Source of the DNA: Arenicola marina | Lineage: Eukaryota; Annelida; Polychaeta; Arenicolidae | NCBI GenBank assembly: GCA_964019135.1 | Contig: OZ025258.1 | Coordinates: forward strand, 7,955,961-8,019,960 | Length of the DNA stretch: 64,000 nt | Direction of reading: 5' to 3' | Shown here: positions 47,601 through 52,155 of the stretch, piece by piece | How the letters are laid out: the number at the start of each line of letters is the position of its first letter | How positions within the stretch are numbered: the first letter of the stretch is position 1 | Made by a program: the position numbers and the translations under genes | Notes under the pieces: model-generated | The model's input: the letters and a program-made list of their open reading frames with translations, nothing else | The model's database searches: none | Told to the model about the DNA's origin: nothing

Positions 47601-50600
47601 TGTCCGTAATTTAAATATCTAAGCCGACTTTGTGGCATTTTGGCCGCCATTTTGGATTTACGTACTACTGATGTCGTTAAATCACATAATTAACCATTCC
47701 AATAGATTCCTCGTATGTGAAATACTGGGTATAGACTCATATTGTATGTCTCTAGCGCAGATACTTAAGTTATGAGTTATGACCATTTGATTGAGAATTG
47801 GTGGTCGCGGCAGCCATCTTGGATTTTAAAAATTGCCAAGGACCGAAATTTTGCACACCCTCCGGAAAATGTTGCCTTATGCCTGTACCAACTTATATAA
47901 ATCGACAAAAAATGTCTTTACTCCATTTCCACCTTATGTGGGATTTCCTCCTGACTATATTGCTTTGTGTTTGTACTGGGTGTATGCACCCTGTATGTTA
48001 TTACCCGTCTGTGTTGCAAACATGTTGCAGTTATGGAGGTTTATGCCTTTGTCGTTCAGGAACCAGATATTGCTCAAGATTTGATCGGTGGACGCTTGAT
48101 GAAAGATCACATCTGCAATAACTTTGCAACGAGAAAACAATATCACACTTGGCGATTAGAGGTAAGAAGTCTTACTGCACAAATTTATGAAGTGAGTGAA
48201 AGGTGTAAGATACAGTGGCAGCAATATTGATCAGCAGTGATCACAGATGTTATGAGGACAGAAGCGAGCTATTATTGTCCGATGTGAAGCCCGCATCGTC
48301 ATTCAGGAACAAAATGTATACCTTTGACATACCACCTACTATCTGATAATTCAGTAATGGGGACTTTGTGTACCTTTCGGATGTAGCCATAAATAAACAC
48401 AGCCACCGTCGTTATGCAGTAAAGCGGACATTTAAACTAAAGCGTTATCCATGCTTGAGGTTCTATAATAATAACCGAACGCGCTCTATACTGAGTCACG
48501 GGGTTGGTGATCCCGCATACTTTCATTTAACGATTGTTAACAATGTTTGTGATGTCACGCCTTTGTTAACATCCAGATGTCGACACCGGTGGAGAAGTGG
48601 ACGCAGTCACCATACTACAATATGGACTCTGTTGATGACACGAACCTCTTCATCGGAATTAAAGACAACAACAGAGCTAATTGGCAACACTGCCGCGGTC
48701 ACACCGGAACTGAGGTGAATATTCATAACCTCTACTCTACCTCTGTTCTATCTATTTATCTCGGCTTGTCCCCGATTTGTTTTCGAAGTCATCGGTTGTG
48801 ATCAGATGGTACGTGACTGACTACAAGGCACTGGTGTGTGCGGTAACTTTGATTCTTGGTTTTGTAAATGTAATGTGAATGTGTGTGTTGTGTGTTAAAG
48901 CAGGGCTTCATGTAATGTGAATATGTGTTAAACAGGGCTTCATGTAATGTGAATATGTGTTAACGCAGGGCTTCATGTAATGTGAATATGTGTTAAACAG
49001 GGCTTCATGTAATGTGAATATGTGTTAAAGCAGGGCTTCATGTAATGTGAATATGTGTTAAAGCAGGACTTCATGTAATGTGAATATGTGTTAAAGCAGG
49101 GCTTCATGTAATGTGAATATGTGTTAAAGCAGGGCTACGTGTTTATGACGTAAATGGCCTTTCTATCCAAGAGTGATTGATTGATTGTTTTATTTTTATT
49201 TTTTTATTTATGTTTTACACTGTAACTTGTGTCGGTCATATCGCGACATTGGGCAGGATGACGGAAACAAGGACCCAATGCATGTCTTCGGGAGCAACCC
49301 GTACTGATTGCGACAGAAAACATGAGCGCTTTATGCAGCACTAGCACGAATCGTATTAGGGCTAGATAAAGACAATAACACAGCCCCGCCCCGGCCGTAT
49401 GGGCTGGCCACTAGGTCAAGGGGTGAGCCCCTTTCTCTTCATGATTCGTCAGCAGTGTCACAGAGGGGGTTGTTTTCAAGCTGCTTCGTGTGTTGACTAT
49501 ATAACGGATCGTTCTCTTCAGTGTGGTGACAAGGCGAACGATGGACTTTGTTTTGCCCCATGCTCCTCGCGAGCAGGCTTCCACTACTGCACCAATAGTT
49601 TCACATTTGAAAGGTACGGATACTGTCATACTGAACGGTTAGCTCTGTACGCAATCGATATGTTATCACATATTTTTAAAGTAAAAGAAAAAATAGCGAT
49701 GCCCACATCACGGGACGCATCCGTTTTTCCCAGAACAGTGGCTTAACAACATGTCTTGGTCTTTCTTTATTATGCACATTAAGTGTGTTCTTAACAACAT
49801 GTTCTTGTCTTTATTGTGCACATTAAGTGTGCTCTATAACAACATTCCCTTGTCTTTATTGTGCACATTAAAGGTGTTCTTATACAGTCAATGAGAACCT
49901 ATCAATACATCATTTCCATTCAACGCATTGTAAACGTTTCTCAGGAGAAATATTGTTGTATGAGAGGCCTCAACGTTGCATACATTAGTAGACCTTTGAC
50001 CTTTGCAGAGACGAGCAGGCGCCATGTGTACCCGGCGTGACGAACAACTTCACACTGGATCTGTCGCAAGCAAACCGGATTTTCCCGTCCTGCTCGCGTG
50101 CATGTAACATGTCCGGGAGCCAGGCGTATGTATATCAGAGGCGCGGTGCATCCATTATCGTCAGCTGTGTCGTCAGTTAATTATGACGATTATAAGTACC
50201 AACAGAATACTGCATTTAGAAGAGGGGTTCACGAGTAAAGATATAAAATCCCAATGTCAGCCAATACATGGTCCATCTTCCATGTTAGGCAGAGTCCATG
50301 GGCTGTATTCCTAATTGCCACTTAGGCTACGCTACTAGACTTAGCGCTAAGTGGAAGATTTGTCGAGCGATTATCGGGGTCAAAATATATAAGTAGTCAC
50401 CCAAGAAGTGGACTTTCTGAATTTTGAGAGTGCCAAAATTATATCAAAGAGGATTCCTTAATCATGAGCACCACCACAACGAGCTGGTGAAGCTAAGACG
50501 AAAATGACCTTTTCGTGCGTAACTTACGAGAGGATTATGAATACAGACCCAGAACGATACAAACATCACTGGTCTACAATATAGCCCTACCCCACCCCAC

Positions 50601-51544
50601 CCCCAATTCTCCTGATATCGACATGCACCATACGATGTTAATTTATAACGTTTTTTTTTTTTGGTTTCTGTGTTTGCAGCCAATGCGTTGCTTTGATTGG
50701 CTGTTCCTGGTGTGGTGGTGACGATCAACCGCATTTCTGTTCTTTGGAGTGCAATGAACGTAAATGTCTAATTACTTCATACATCGCCAATAGAAGTCAG
50801 AAAATCCCATTCTTAGTACTTTTTTTGTCGGTTAACAGTGGGCCTCCATCATCATATAAGGAAATAACCTCAAACCCAATATAGCATGCCAGACGCTGAC
50901 CATGGTTACATTTAGGTGGTCATGCATTGTAAATATTCCATGACCTTCTTCTCAAAGAGTAGGGGGTGACCCCTGAGACATGGCTCCGACATGTCATTGA
51001 TCTTTCCCTTGGACGCGTATACGTCTTTGATGGATTAATCATAGCTAAAAGCGCCCCTTTCAAACCAACTATTAAGTCGGGGAGCTGCATATATATATAT
51101 ATATCAATATATGGATCTGAATCACAGATTCACCATTTGTGTTCTTCTTCTCCAGCCCCAACCTTTAACTCAGCAGTCGTACTCGGCGGGGCGGTGGGTG
51201 GAGGGGTGGCCTTGCTCCTGGTCTTGGCCATTGCTGTCGTCGCCATCCTACATCGCATGCGCGCCCGCCGTGCGGCGGACAACGCAACTACCGATTTCGA
51301 CCCGGACGGGCACCTGTCAGACGACACGAGGCCATCGACCGTCAGATCATCGAGCGTCTCGTCCGAGGTCCACTACGAAAGCGCCTTCCCTGGTGGGATG
51401 CCGCCCATGATGCTGCCCGGACCGGATGTCATCACCGTGTCCCCTTCCTGCCGGGATGTCACGTGGTCGCGTGAAGAGCATGGCCGGGCTATGCCACCCA
51501 GAGAGGAGACAAACCCAAATTTCGACAGGCCACCGATACCATGA
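13794..51544 (+). CDS. cachd1: CACHD1-like VWA and Cache domain membrane protein, 25 coding exons (1177 aa)
   Basis: Joined exons: 13794-13943, 22316-22378, 23204-23380, 25570-25717, 26353-26419, 26845-27010, 30580-30702, 34062-34170, 34437-34568, 35332-35423, 35701-35830, 36824-37097, 37898-38012, 39105-39270, 39701-39837, 40728-40900, 41385-41495, 41783-41896, 42712-42811, 48060-48161, 48577-48714, 49453-49613, 50009-50125, 50680-50759, 51156-51544. Every junction is GT-AG and phases agree; the sum is 3534 nt. Domains: signal peptide 1-21; alpha2delta-type N region with IRWQYFGS near 170; VWA about 214-420 with MIDAS DKSES at 221-225 and ITDG at 341-344; Cache regions about 440-640 and 690-850; Cys-rich stretch about 920-1048; TM about 1055-1079; Ser/Thr-rich cytosolic tail. 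From family knowledge, CACHD1 modulates CaV channels and binds Wnt receptors at the neuronal surface. Length and block order match vertebrate CACHD1 (about 1270 aa). An in-frame TGA at 13782 fixes the start. A classical alpha2delta is less likely, because the C terminus has a TM helix and tail rather than a GPI signal. Confidence 0.9.
13992..16737. repeat. 61-bp minisatellite, about 45 copies, intron 1
   Basis: Highly regular 61-bp units with invariant words ACGGCAGCGATGCCCGGA, TTAATGACGTAGTACGCAAG and AAGCCATACTTTCTCAC. Variants (GACCTT/GATCTT, GACGTAG/GACGCAG, TCTCAC/TCTAAC) recur in blocks, pointing to higher-order duplication. The array starts about 50 bp after the exon 1 donor. TGACGTAG resembles a CRE half-site. 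Confidence 0.97.
17560..18650. repeat. Degenerate C-rich/poly-purine repeat block in intron 1
   Basis: It contains several poly-C/poly-G runs. A repeated word CTGTCAAGT(T/G)CAA(T/A)GCAAG occurs at about 18217 and 18538. A 36-bp tandem duplication (CTCTCAACAAATGG...GATTAATT) lies at about 18118-18187, and AGATCAGAGA words at 18290-18480. It looks like remnants of one or more non-autonomous elements; no family is assigned. Confidence 0.5.
19640..20180 (+). mobile_element. Possible solo LTR or intronic promoter/polyA module
   Basis: A TATA box (GCTATATAAGG near 19924) is followed about 180 bp later by GGAATAAAAACC, a polyadenylation-type signal. This spacing is typical of an LTR and unusual inside an intron. 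G-runs and a repeated ACGTGTACATA word mark the left side (19640-19685). Exact TG...CA ends and a target duplication could not be fixed and no coding region adjoins, so an alternative cachd1 promoter remains possible. Confidence 0.3.
20565..20625. repeat. (TA)n microsatellite
   Basis: Alternating TA with a few AC and AATA interruptions, about 60 bp, in intron 1. Confidence 0.9.
22316..22378 (+). CDS. cachd1: cachd1 exon 2
   Basis: 21 codons, phase 0 at both ends, acceptor TTTCAG and donor GTAGGA. It encodes EILRDYMFHFGEIDGKQVLD plus K, continuing the helix of exon 1. Confidence 0.88.
22379..23203. other. Intron 2
   Basis: 825 bp containing a dispersed repeat copy (22519-22665, homologous to 11863-12010). 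Otherwise unique AT-rich sequence. Confidence 0.7.
23204..23380 (+). CDS. cachd1: cachd1 exon 3
   Basis: 59 codons, phase 0/0. It encodes the helical N-region (STIYERFHGSMDAVRDLKRT) and an acidic segment with sequon NFS and a CC pair (FVECCKEDDVDME). The donor is GTAAGG. Confidence 0.9.
23381..25569. other. Intron 3
   Basis: Nearly all of this intron is a 20-bp minisatellite (23432-25290) that begins about 50 bp past the donor. Confidence 0.85.
23432..25290. repeat. 20-bp minisatellite, about 90 copies, intron 3
   Basis: The unit is ATACATCTAAGGCCAGTGTC with frequent ATACAACTAAGG and occasional ATACATTTAGAGCCTGTGT variants. Variant strings recur in blocks (for example around 23720-23800, 23930-24010, 24310-24420), showing internal segmental duplication. 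The right end decays gradually after about 25200. Confidence 0.97.
25570..25717 (+). CDS. cachd1: cachd1 exon 4
   Basis: 148 nt, phase 0 in, phase 1 out. It encodes VNHESLCYRLSPDTPEGSTY and ends GSSIRWQYFGSVNG; the WQYFGS block is characteristic of the alpha2delta/CACHD1 N-domain preceding VWA. Confidence 0.92.
25718..26352. other. Intron 4
   Basis: It contains a lone degenerate copy of the intron-1 61-bp unit (25838-25875, TGCCCGGATTTTGATGACGT) and a 19-bp minisatellite (26099-26313). Confidence 0.8.
26099..26313. repeat. 19-bp minisatellite, about 11 copies, intron 4
   Basis: The unit is CCCTGTCGACAATACCCGG, with CCTGG variants. Each carries the palindrome TGTCGACA. The word GTCGACAA(T/C)AC is shared with the reverse complement of the 22-bp minisatellite at 51779-51990. 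Confidence 0.95.
26353..26419 (+). CDS. cachd1: cachd1 exon 5 (small exon, found by phase and homology)
   Basis: 67 nt between TCTTACAG and GTAGAG, phase 1 in, phase 2 out. It completes the link GSVNG-SFTTYPARL...CDAYDPRNR-PWYVET between the WQYFGS block and VWA; the YDPR-x-RPWY motif is hallmark alpha2delta/CACHD1 sequence. Without it exons 4 and 6 are out of phase. Confidence 0.9.
26420..26844. other. Intron 5
   Basis: It contains AAGTGTACTACGTCATCAAA at about 26544-26563, an opposite-strand copy of the intron-1 array core, and a poly-C tract at about 26696-26712. Confidence 0.75.
26845..27010 (+). CDS. cachd1: cachd1 exon 6: start of VWA domain with MIDAS
   Basis: 166 nt, ending phase 0 at AACGACAGG|GTAAGT. 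It encodes PWYVETAAPVPKDIVIVLDK followed by SESMG; D-K-S-E-S is a complete DxSxS MIDAS metal site. Its last nucleotides are repeated over 50 times in the adjoining intron. Confidence 0.92.
27001..29735. repeat. 51-bp boundary-spanning minisatellite ('mirage' type), over 50 copies, intron 6
   Basis: The first unit begins inside exon 6: AACGACAGG|GTAAGTACAC. Each later unit repeats GAACG(A/G)CAGG|GTAAGTACACC then CCATGCCATCAGTGGAGAG. The first donor-to-donor spacing is 46 nt (27011 to 27057), later ones 51. Single-base deletions (CATCAGGGAGAG) occur at about 28206, 29025 and 29327. A block of about 22 units is duplicated with an offset of 1121 bp. The periodic open frames on both strands are by-products of the 51-bp period. 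Confidence 0.97.
29736..30579. other. Intron 6, unique 3' part
   Basis: A short GC-rich stretch follows the array (to about 29860), then AT-rich sequence up to a good acceptor (TCTCATTTTAG). No exon seen. Confidence 0.7.
30580..30702 (+). CDS. cachd1: cachd1 exon 7: VWA domain
   Basis: 41 codons, phase 0/0. The beta-strand VGIVLFSH follows directly on NANDR of exon 6 (the common VWA 'DR-VGIV-F' arrangement), then PGFKPYPEGYCFLNNLALAI. The donor is GTAATA. Confidence 0.9.
30703..34061. other. Intron 7
   Basis: About 3 kb of this intron is a 24-bp minisatellite; about 260 bp of AT-rich sequence precedes it and about 50 bp follows it before the acceptor GTATTTTCAG. Confidence 0.85.
30970..34012. 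repeat. 24-bp minisatellite, about 127 copies, intron 7
   Basis: The unit is GAGCAGTGAGTGACTGAGGA plus GTGC, with GAACAG, GTGCAG, GAGTAG and AAGTGC variants. Strings of variants recur at about 300-900 bp intervals, marking segmental duplication. The unit includes GTGAGT, but no part matches the adjacent exon. Because 24 is divisible by three and the reverse complement has no stops, it produces spurious minus-strand frames of up to 1114 codons. Confidence 0.97.
34062..34170 (+). CDS. cachd1: cachd1 exon 8: VWA domain
   Basis: 109 nt, phase 0 in, 1 out. It encodes SFLSTVKAEGNSDYSIALKA then AFGYFGHSD; the 'SDYSIAL..AF..F' block is the VWA MIDAS Thr/Ser-loop region. The donor GTATGT follows AGGA. 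Confidence 0.9.
34437..34568 (+). CDS. cachd1: cachd1 exon 9: VWA domain core strand
   Basis: 132 nt, phase 1/1. It encodes RTILFITDGLPQTETKDQIM and later NSVTILTFGIG; ITDG is the classic VWA beta-strand/MIDAS loop. Confidence 0.93.
34569..35331. other. Intron 9
   Basis: It contains a poly-C stretch (34849-34862) and a full-length tRNA-derived SINE (34933-35197) in the same orientation as the gene. Confidence 0.8.
34933..35197 (+). mobile_element. tRNA-derived SINE, near full length
   Basis: It has a canonical A box (TAGCTCAGTGGGTTAGAGCG) and a decayed B box (CGGCTCGACCC), then the same body blocks as the SINE at 9709-9975 (CACCTGAGAGCC, GTGTGGTCACAGG, CATTGACGCGATATGAC), ending CCAACCAACCA. 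Confidence 0.87.
35332..35423 (+). CDS. cachd1: cachd1 exon 10
   Basis: 92 nt, phase 1 in, 0 out. It encodes TFEERVRILLEEMATVPDIA then LTPAQRENFL, the C-terminal helix region of VWA. Confidence 0.88.
35701..35830 (+). CDS. cachd1: cachd1 exon 11
   Basis: 130 nt, phase 0 in, 1 out. It encodes NGTFTLVPIADRLSSSLLSY then YTVFQDVDVNP and PYEDKSGLG, the linker from VWA to the first Cache region with sequon NGT. It ends CTGG|GTAAG, a word repeated downstream. Confidence 0.92.
35825..36490. repeat. Boundary-spanning 83-90-bp repeat, intron 11
   Basis: CTGG|GTAAG at the exon 11 donor (35827) recurs at 35917 and 36000 as part of units containing CAATCTCTGTCTCACCC, CATTCTGGGTAGTGCCC and GTACAGCGCGATCTCGTCA. 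Degenerate units with GCATT(C/G)TGGGTAA and GATTGTACA continue to about 36490. A SINE-like tail interrupts at 36232-36283. Confidence 0.8.
36491..36823. other. Intron 11, unique 3' part
   Basis: AT-rich with a TATC/TCTA microsatellite (36677-36735), ending at the acceptor TCTCCACCCAG. Confidence 0.7.
36824..37097 (+). CDS. cachd1: cachd1 exon 12: first Cache region
   Basis: 274 nt, phase 1 in, 2 out, the largest internal exon. It encodes LVVSICLPVYQHQPTFTLRG then VTCVDVSIDELASDVAFF and SYSFLFDTASGKTLLHPLLP; the 'hGVDhshdEL...YsFhhD..G..hhHP' pattern is typical of dCache domains in alpha2delta/CACHD1. Confidence 0.93.
37098..37897. other. Intron 12
   Basis: 800 bp of AT-rich unique sequence. 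An open stretch after an AG at 37694 was considered as an exon and rejected because exons 12 and 13 join directly in phase. Confidence 0.7.
37898..38012 (+). CDS. cachd1: cachd1 exon 13
   Basis: 115 nt, phase 2 in, 0 out. It encodes GENGMRHVPDKKMPQSRGLS then DVTYFWSK. After MKR of exon 12 this gives the 'R-GE-G' turn and the Y-x-W strand seen in the Cache region. Confidence 0.9.
37998..38085. repeat. Two-copy 43-bp duplication across the exon 13 donor
   Basis: CTTCTGGAGCAAG|GTAC at the donor is repeated 43 bp downstream as CTTCTGGAGCAAGATAC, and the rest of the unit matches (CATCACCCTAG versus CTCATCCTAG). The GT of the copied donor is changed to AT. Confidence 0.75.
38279..38545 (+). repeat. 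Dispersed repeat, copy 2 (copy 1 at 10587-10800)
   Basis: It begins with a poly-G tract and shares ordered blocks with copy 1. It also carries a local repeat of CATTCCCAGTTCACGA (38502-38550). Unclassified element in intron 13. Confidence 0.75.
38855..39085. repeat. 39-40-bp minisatellite with acceptor-like sequence, intron 13
   Basis: About six units contain TTATTTAATC(T/C)GCT and GGTTTCACAG|ATACCAGA. The T-rich tract plus CAG resembles a 3' splice site, and the true acceptor of exon 14, CTTCCAG|ATTCCAGATAC, is about 20 bp past the last unit. Confidence 0.85.
39105..39270 (+). CDS. cachd1: cachd1 exon 14
   Basis: 166 nt, phase 0 in, 1 out. It encodes IPDTTFTMAVVIANEAAILK and later FIYHRLDLAPEGSVTLCRV; YHRLDL is shared with vertebrate CACHD1. 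Confidence 0.93.
39271..39700. other. Intron 14
   Basis: It has a lone degenerate copy of the intron-1 61-bp unit at about 39309-39346 (ACGGCAGCGG...TCAATGACGTAGT) and a 13-bp-arm hairpin (39541-39577). Confidence 0.75.
39541..39577. repeat. Perfect short inverted repeat (hairpin)
   Basis: Arms CTAGTGTAGGGAG and CTCCCTACACTAG (13 bp, perfect) flank the 6-nt loop CAAGGA. It lies in intron 14; its role is unknown. Confidence 0.85.
39701..39837 (+). CDS. cachd1: cachd1 exon 15
   Basis: 137 nt, phase 1 in, 0 out. It encodes GSTVFFTVSAFVDPFLYTHE and later FKRYTTEMQGNLQPSDIFR. The donor is GTGAGT. Confidence 0.9.
39838..40727. other. Intron 15
   Basis: 890 bp. A MITE-like inverted repeat lies at 40216-40622, and a directly repeated ACAATGCCT(C/T)AT(T/G)TAGGTCAAT word flanks it (about 40150 and 40660). 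Confidence 0.7.
40216..40622. mobile_element. MITE-like inverted-repeat element, intron 15
   Basis: The left TTAAAGTTGCATGTGGAGTT and right AGCTCCACATGTAACTTTAA are inverted copies (19 of 21 positions). About 400 bp lies between them with no protein-like frame. The family is not recognised. Confidence 0.45.
40728..40900 (+). CDS. cachd1: cachd1 exon 16: second Cache region
   Basis: 173 nt, phase 0 in, 2 out. It encodes DGVRDLVAITERMDEYWLAD, YIVQRYIGTVQGFIRVYPG and DHTKRRW. The 'YIVRRYIGT..G.hRhYPG...D.TRRxWY' block is diagnostic of CACHD1/alpha2delta Cache. Confidence 0.95.
40901..41384. other. Intron 16
   Basis: 484 bp of AT-rich unique sequence; nothing recognised. Confidence 0.7.
41385..41495 (+). 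CDS. cachd1: cachd1 exon 17
   Basis: 111 nt, phase 2/2. It encodes YQMAVANKGKTVVTPPYQDA then FGGGEIVTVAYTVDVL, the 'A..NpG....TpPY.D..G.G..VTh' strand set of the Cache domain. Confidence 0.94.
41610..41665 (+). mobile_element. SINE tail fragment, intron 17
   Basis: TTCTTGGCCCAGTTTAGCAC and ATGTGCACAAGAACG match the tail at 57828-57865 and the downstream part of the element after the intron-19 array (44148-44180). Confidence 0.5.
41783..41896 (+). CDS. cachd1: cachd1 exon 18
   Basis: 114 nt, phase 2/2. It encodes PSTNERHMIGVIAMDLRPTY then LDYMIQRVYPACQEDDK; 'GVhGhDhxxxYh' is the Cache terminal strand and helix. Confidence 0.92.
41897..42711. other. Intron 18
   Basis: 815 bp. It contains an AT-rich minisatellite at 42310-42530 with the word CAATTTCAAGAAATTT; the rest is unique. 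Confidence 0.8.
42310..42530. repeat. AT-rich 18-20-bp minisatellite, intron 18
   Basis: About ten degenerate copies of (A/C)AATTTCAAGAAATTT(C/T)AG, becoming GTAAATTCA-type toward the right end. Confidence 0.8.
42712..42811 (+). CDS. cachd1: cachd1 exon 19
   Basis: 100 nt, phase 2 in, 0 out. It encodes CLILDSNGYVIFHEQADYIT then HVPDVHVTDK, the 'C.I.D..GY.h.H' strand of the second Cache region. Confidence 0.93.
42900..44068 (+). repeat. 56-60-bp tandem array derived from a tRNA-like SINE head, about 20 copies, intron 19
   Basis: Each unit carries CCTGGTGTAGTGGTTAGCGC (or AGTGGGCAGTGGTTAGTGC), ACTAGACCGCAG, CCAGACCAATAGGTCC and CGGGG. TGGTGTAGTGG fits the Pol III A-box consensus. The units lack a B box. 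Left units resemble TCCCTGGTGTAG; right units resemble CTCAGTGGGCAG, a gradient of divergence. Confidence 0.93.
44037..44226 (+). mobile_element. SINE-like element terminating the array
   Basis: The last array unit continues into a B-box-like GGAGTCGAATCC, then GGGCACCTAACCTTGGGGCA, CCCGGGAGGTTCCTTGGCCC and CTAAAACAGAGATTCCATTC. The same sequence order, without the head, occurs at 57772-57895. This looks like the intact parent from which the head was amplified. Confidence 0.7.
44230..44672 (+). repeat. Left terminal inverted repeat of the intron-19 transposon
   Basis: About 440 bp, an inverted copy of 47515-47957 with scattered mismatches and small indels. Confidence 0.82.
44718..46980 (+). 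pseudogene. Decayed transposon protein (unassigned DDE-type-like family)
   Basis: Successive fragments in changing frames: 44718-45263 (ending before in-frame stops), about 45370-45580, 45734-46231, 46232-46486 and 46549-46980. Conserved-looking blocks in order: HRMKGLDPKLMKKLQHGTVA; MRLGHGPAGAVVITTDYHQM; ISDRNCPVPDIVIYDVSALL; VVLVFDRYFANSIKNLAKMH; LLAVHALSGADTVGLLHGIG then KTIILK. The blocks 'D-x-SALLW', 'FDRY' and 'HALSGADT-GIGK' recur, from memory, in uncharacterised transposon proteins of cnidarians, molluscs and lancelets. At least four frame changes or stops mean it cannot make a complete protein. Asp residues in IYDVS and VFDRY may be catalytic, which is inference. Confidence 0.65.
47515..47957 (-). 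repeat. Right terminal inverted repeat of the intron-19 transposon
   Basis: Inverted copy of 44230-44672, ending CCTCCTGACTA followed by TAT. Confidence 0.82.
48060..48161 (+). CDS. cachd1: cachd1 exon 20
   Basis: 34 codons, phase 0/0. It encodes EPDIAQDLIGGRLMKDHICN then NFATRKQYHTWRLE; matches the 'EP.hA.DIL....hKK.LCN.F' stretch of CACHD1. Confidence 0.9.
48162..48576. other. Intron 20
   Basis: 415 bp, no repeat or exon recognised. Confidence 0.7.
48577..48714 (+). CDS. cachd1: cachd1 exon 21
   Basis: 46 codons, phase 0/0. It encodes MSTPVEKWTQSPYYNMDSVD then DTNLFIGIKDNNRANWQHCR; 'xTNhFhGIhxxNC/R' matches the end of the Cache region. Confidence 0.87.
48715..49452. other. Intron 21
   Basis: It contains a 33-bp minisatellite (48868-49135) and AT-rich sequence with a weak reverse-strand SINE-tail similarity (GGTCATATCGCGACATTGGG near 49234). 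Confidence 0.7.
48868..49135. repeat. 33-bp minisatellite, about 8 copies, intron 21
   Basis: The unit contains TAATGTGAATATGTGTTAAA and GCAGGGCTTCATG; some units lack two bases (AAACAGGG). Confidence 0.92.
49453..49613 (+). CDS. cachd1: cachd1 exon 22: Cys-rich region
   Basis: 161 nt, phase 0 in, 2 out. It encodes QCHRGGCFQAASCVDYITDR and later CFAPCSSRAGFHYCTNS, with eight cysteines. The acceptor may be 49453 or three bases later (CAGCAG). Confidence 0.87.
49614..50008. other. Intron 22
   Basis: It contains a three-copy 45-bp repeat (49742-49881). Confidence 0.75.
49742..49881. repeat. 45-bp tandem repeat, 3 copies, intron 22
   Basis: Units share AACAACAT, CTTGTCTTTATTGTGCACAT and TAA(G/A)(T/G)GTG(T/C)TCT. 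Confidence 0.85.
50009..50125 (+). CDS. cachd1: cachd1 exon 23: Cys-rich region
   Basis: 117 nt, phase 2/2. It encodes DEQAPCVPGVTNNFTLDLSQ then ANRIFPSCSRACNMSGSQ; three Cys and sequons NFT and NMS. The donor is GC|GTATGT. Confidence 0.85.
50126..50679. other. Intron 23
   Basis: 554 bp of unique AT-rich sequence ending in a T-run before the acceptor TGTTTGCAG. Confidence 0.7.
50680..50759 (+). CDS. cachd1: cachd1 exon 24: Cys-rich membrane-proximal segment
   Basis: 80 nt, phase 2 in, 1 out. It encodes QCVALIGCSWCGGDDQPHFC then SLECNE; the C-x-W-C pattern matches the membrane-proximal Cys motif of vertebrate CACHD1. Too short to stand out as an ORF; supported by phase on both sides. Confidence 0.87.
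50760..51155. other. Intron 24
   Basis: It contains a SINE body fragment at about 50935-51010 (AGTAGGGGGTGACCCC, GACATGGCTCCGAC). A short (TA)n lies at about 51089-51104. Confidence 0.7.
51156..51544 (+). CDS. cachd1: cachd1 exon 25: transmembrane helix and cytosolic tail, stop
   Basis: 389 nt, phase 1 in, stop TGA at 51542. It encodes FNSAVVLGGAVGGGVALLLV then LAIAVVAILHRMRARRAA: one TM helix with a basic stop-transfer. A tail of about 95 residues follows with TRPSTVRSSSVSSE, likely phosphorylatable, and a Pro-rich end. The TM helix with tail separates it from GPI-anchored alpha2delta proteins. Confidence 0.92.
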
Positions 51545-51778
51545 GGTTGGCCGTCCGTAACCAGGGAAGCACTACTGTGTCCAGCAGCCGACGTCGGGCC
51601 GGTTTGATAGCTCCTTATCCAATTTTACAATTTACTCGGATGCAGGGAGACGAAGGCGCTAAAAGTTTCAACACGTCTAACACCAAGGGTTATCAGCATT
51701 AACAGAAACATTGGATATGAACTAACTATGCACTAATGATTACTAATTATAAATATAATGTCCGGGCAGCAACCTCAT
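51545..51778 (+). other. Probable 3' UTR of cachd1
   Basis: No AATAAA is seen before the minisatellite and antisense LINE that follow; the polyadenylation site is not identified. Confidence 0.4.
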
Positions 51779-51990
51779 ATGGAAGGCTGATGTGTTGTCG
51801 ACGGAAGGCTGATGTGTTGTCGACGGAAGACTGATGTGTTGTCGACGGAAGGCCGATGTGTTGTCGACGGAAGGCCCATGTCTTGTCGACGGAAGGCTGA
51901 TATGTTGTCGACGGAAGGCCGATGTGCTGTGGACGGAAGGCCGATTTGTTGTCGACGGAAGGCTGATGTGTTGTCGACGGAAGGCTGATG
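51779..51990. repeat. 22-bp minisatellite, left part (split by a LINE)
   Basis: About nine units of GGAAGGCTGATGTGTTGTCGAC. The right part of the same array is at 57420-57490. The two halves are separated by an antisense LINE. Confidence 0.93.
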
Positions 51991-52155
51991 TGTTAGTTTA
52001 AACATATTGTATTGGCAATTGGAAAACAGGCACACTGCCTATGTGAATTCCTCTTGCTGAACTTGAATCAATTGCTCATGCATACATATATACATAACAG
52101 TTTCGTACACCACAATGTAGTAGAAATTCGATAATTAATACATTCAGGCATAACA

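Larger units (their letters stand above)
44230..47957 (+). mobile_element. DNA transposon (3.7 kb) with ~440-bp terminal inverted repeats, decayed
   Basis: The left end TAGTCAGGAGGAAT matches the reverse complement of the right end (TAGTCAGGAGGAAA). The similarity extends about 440 bp inward on both sides (44230-44672 and 47515-47957), with shared words AAATGGAGTAAA, CATTTTCCGGAGGGTGTGCA and TACAATGTTGACCACAA. TAT flanks both ends and may be a 3-bp target duplication. The interior carries broken coding segments of one transposon protein in the same orientation. I cannot assign the superfamily. Confidence 0.8.
42812..48059. other. Intron 19 (5.2 kb)
   Basis: Almost fully accounted for by a SINE-head tandem array (42900-44068), the rest of a SINE-like element (44069-44226) and a long-TIR DNA transposon (44230-47957). 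The acceptor TGTCGTTCAG lies about 100 bp beyond the transposon end. Confidence 0.85.

Noticed and set aside
51775..52035. Minus-strand frame with QPSVDNTSAFRRQ repeats
   Set aside because: Reads through the 22-bp minisatellite and the LINE 3' end; not a gene.
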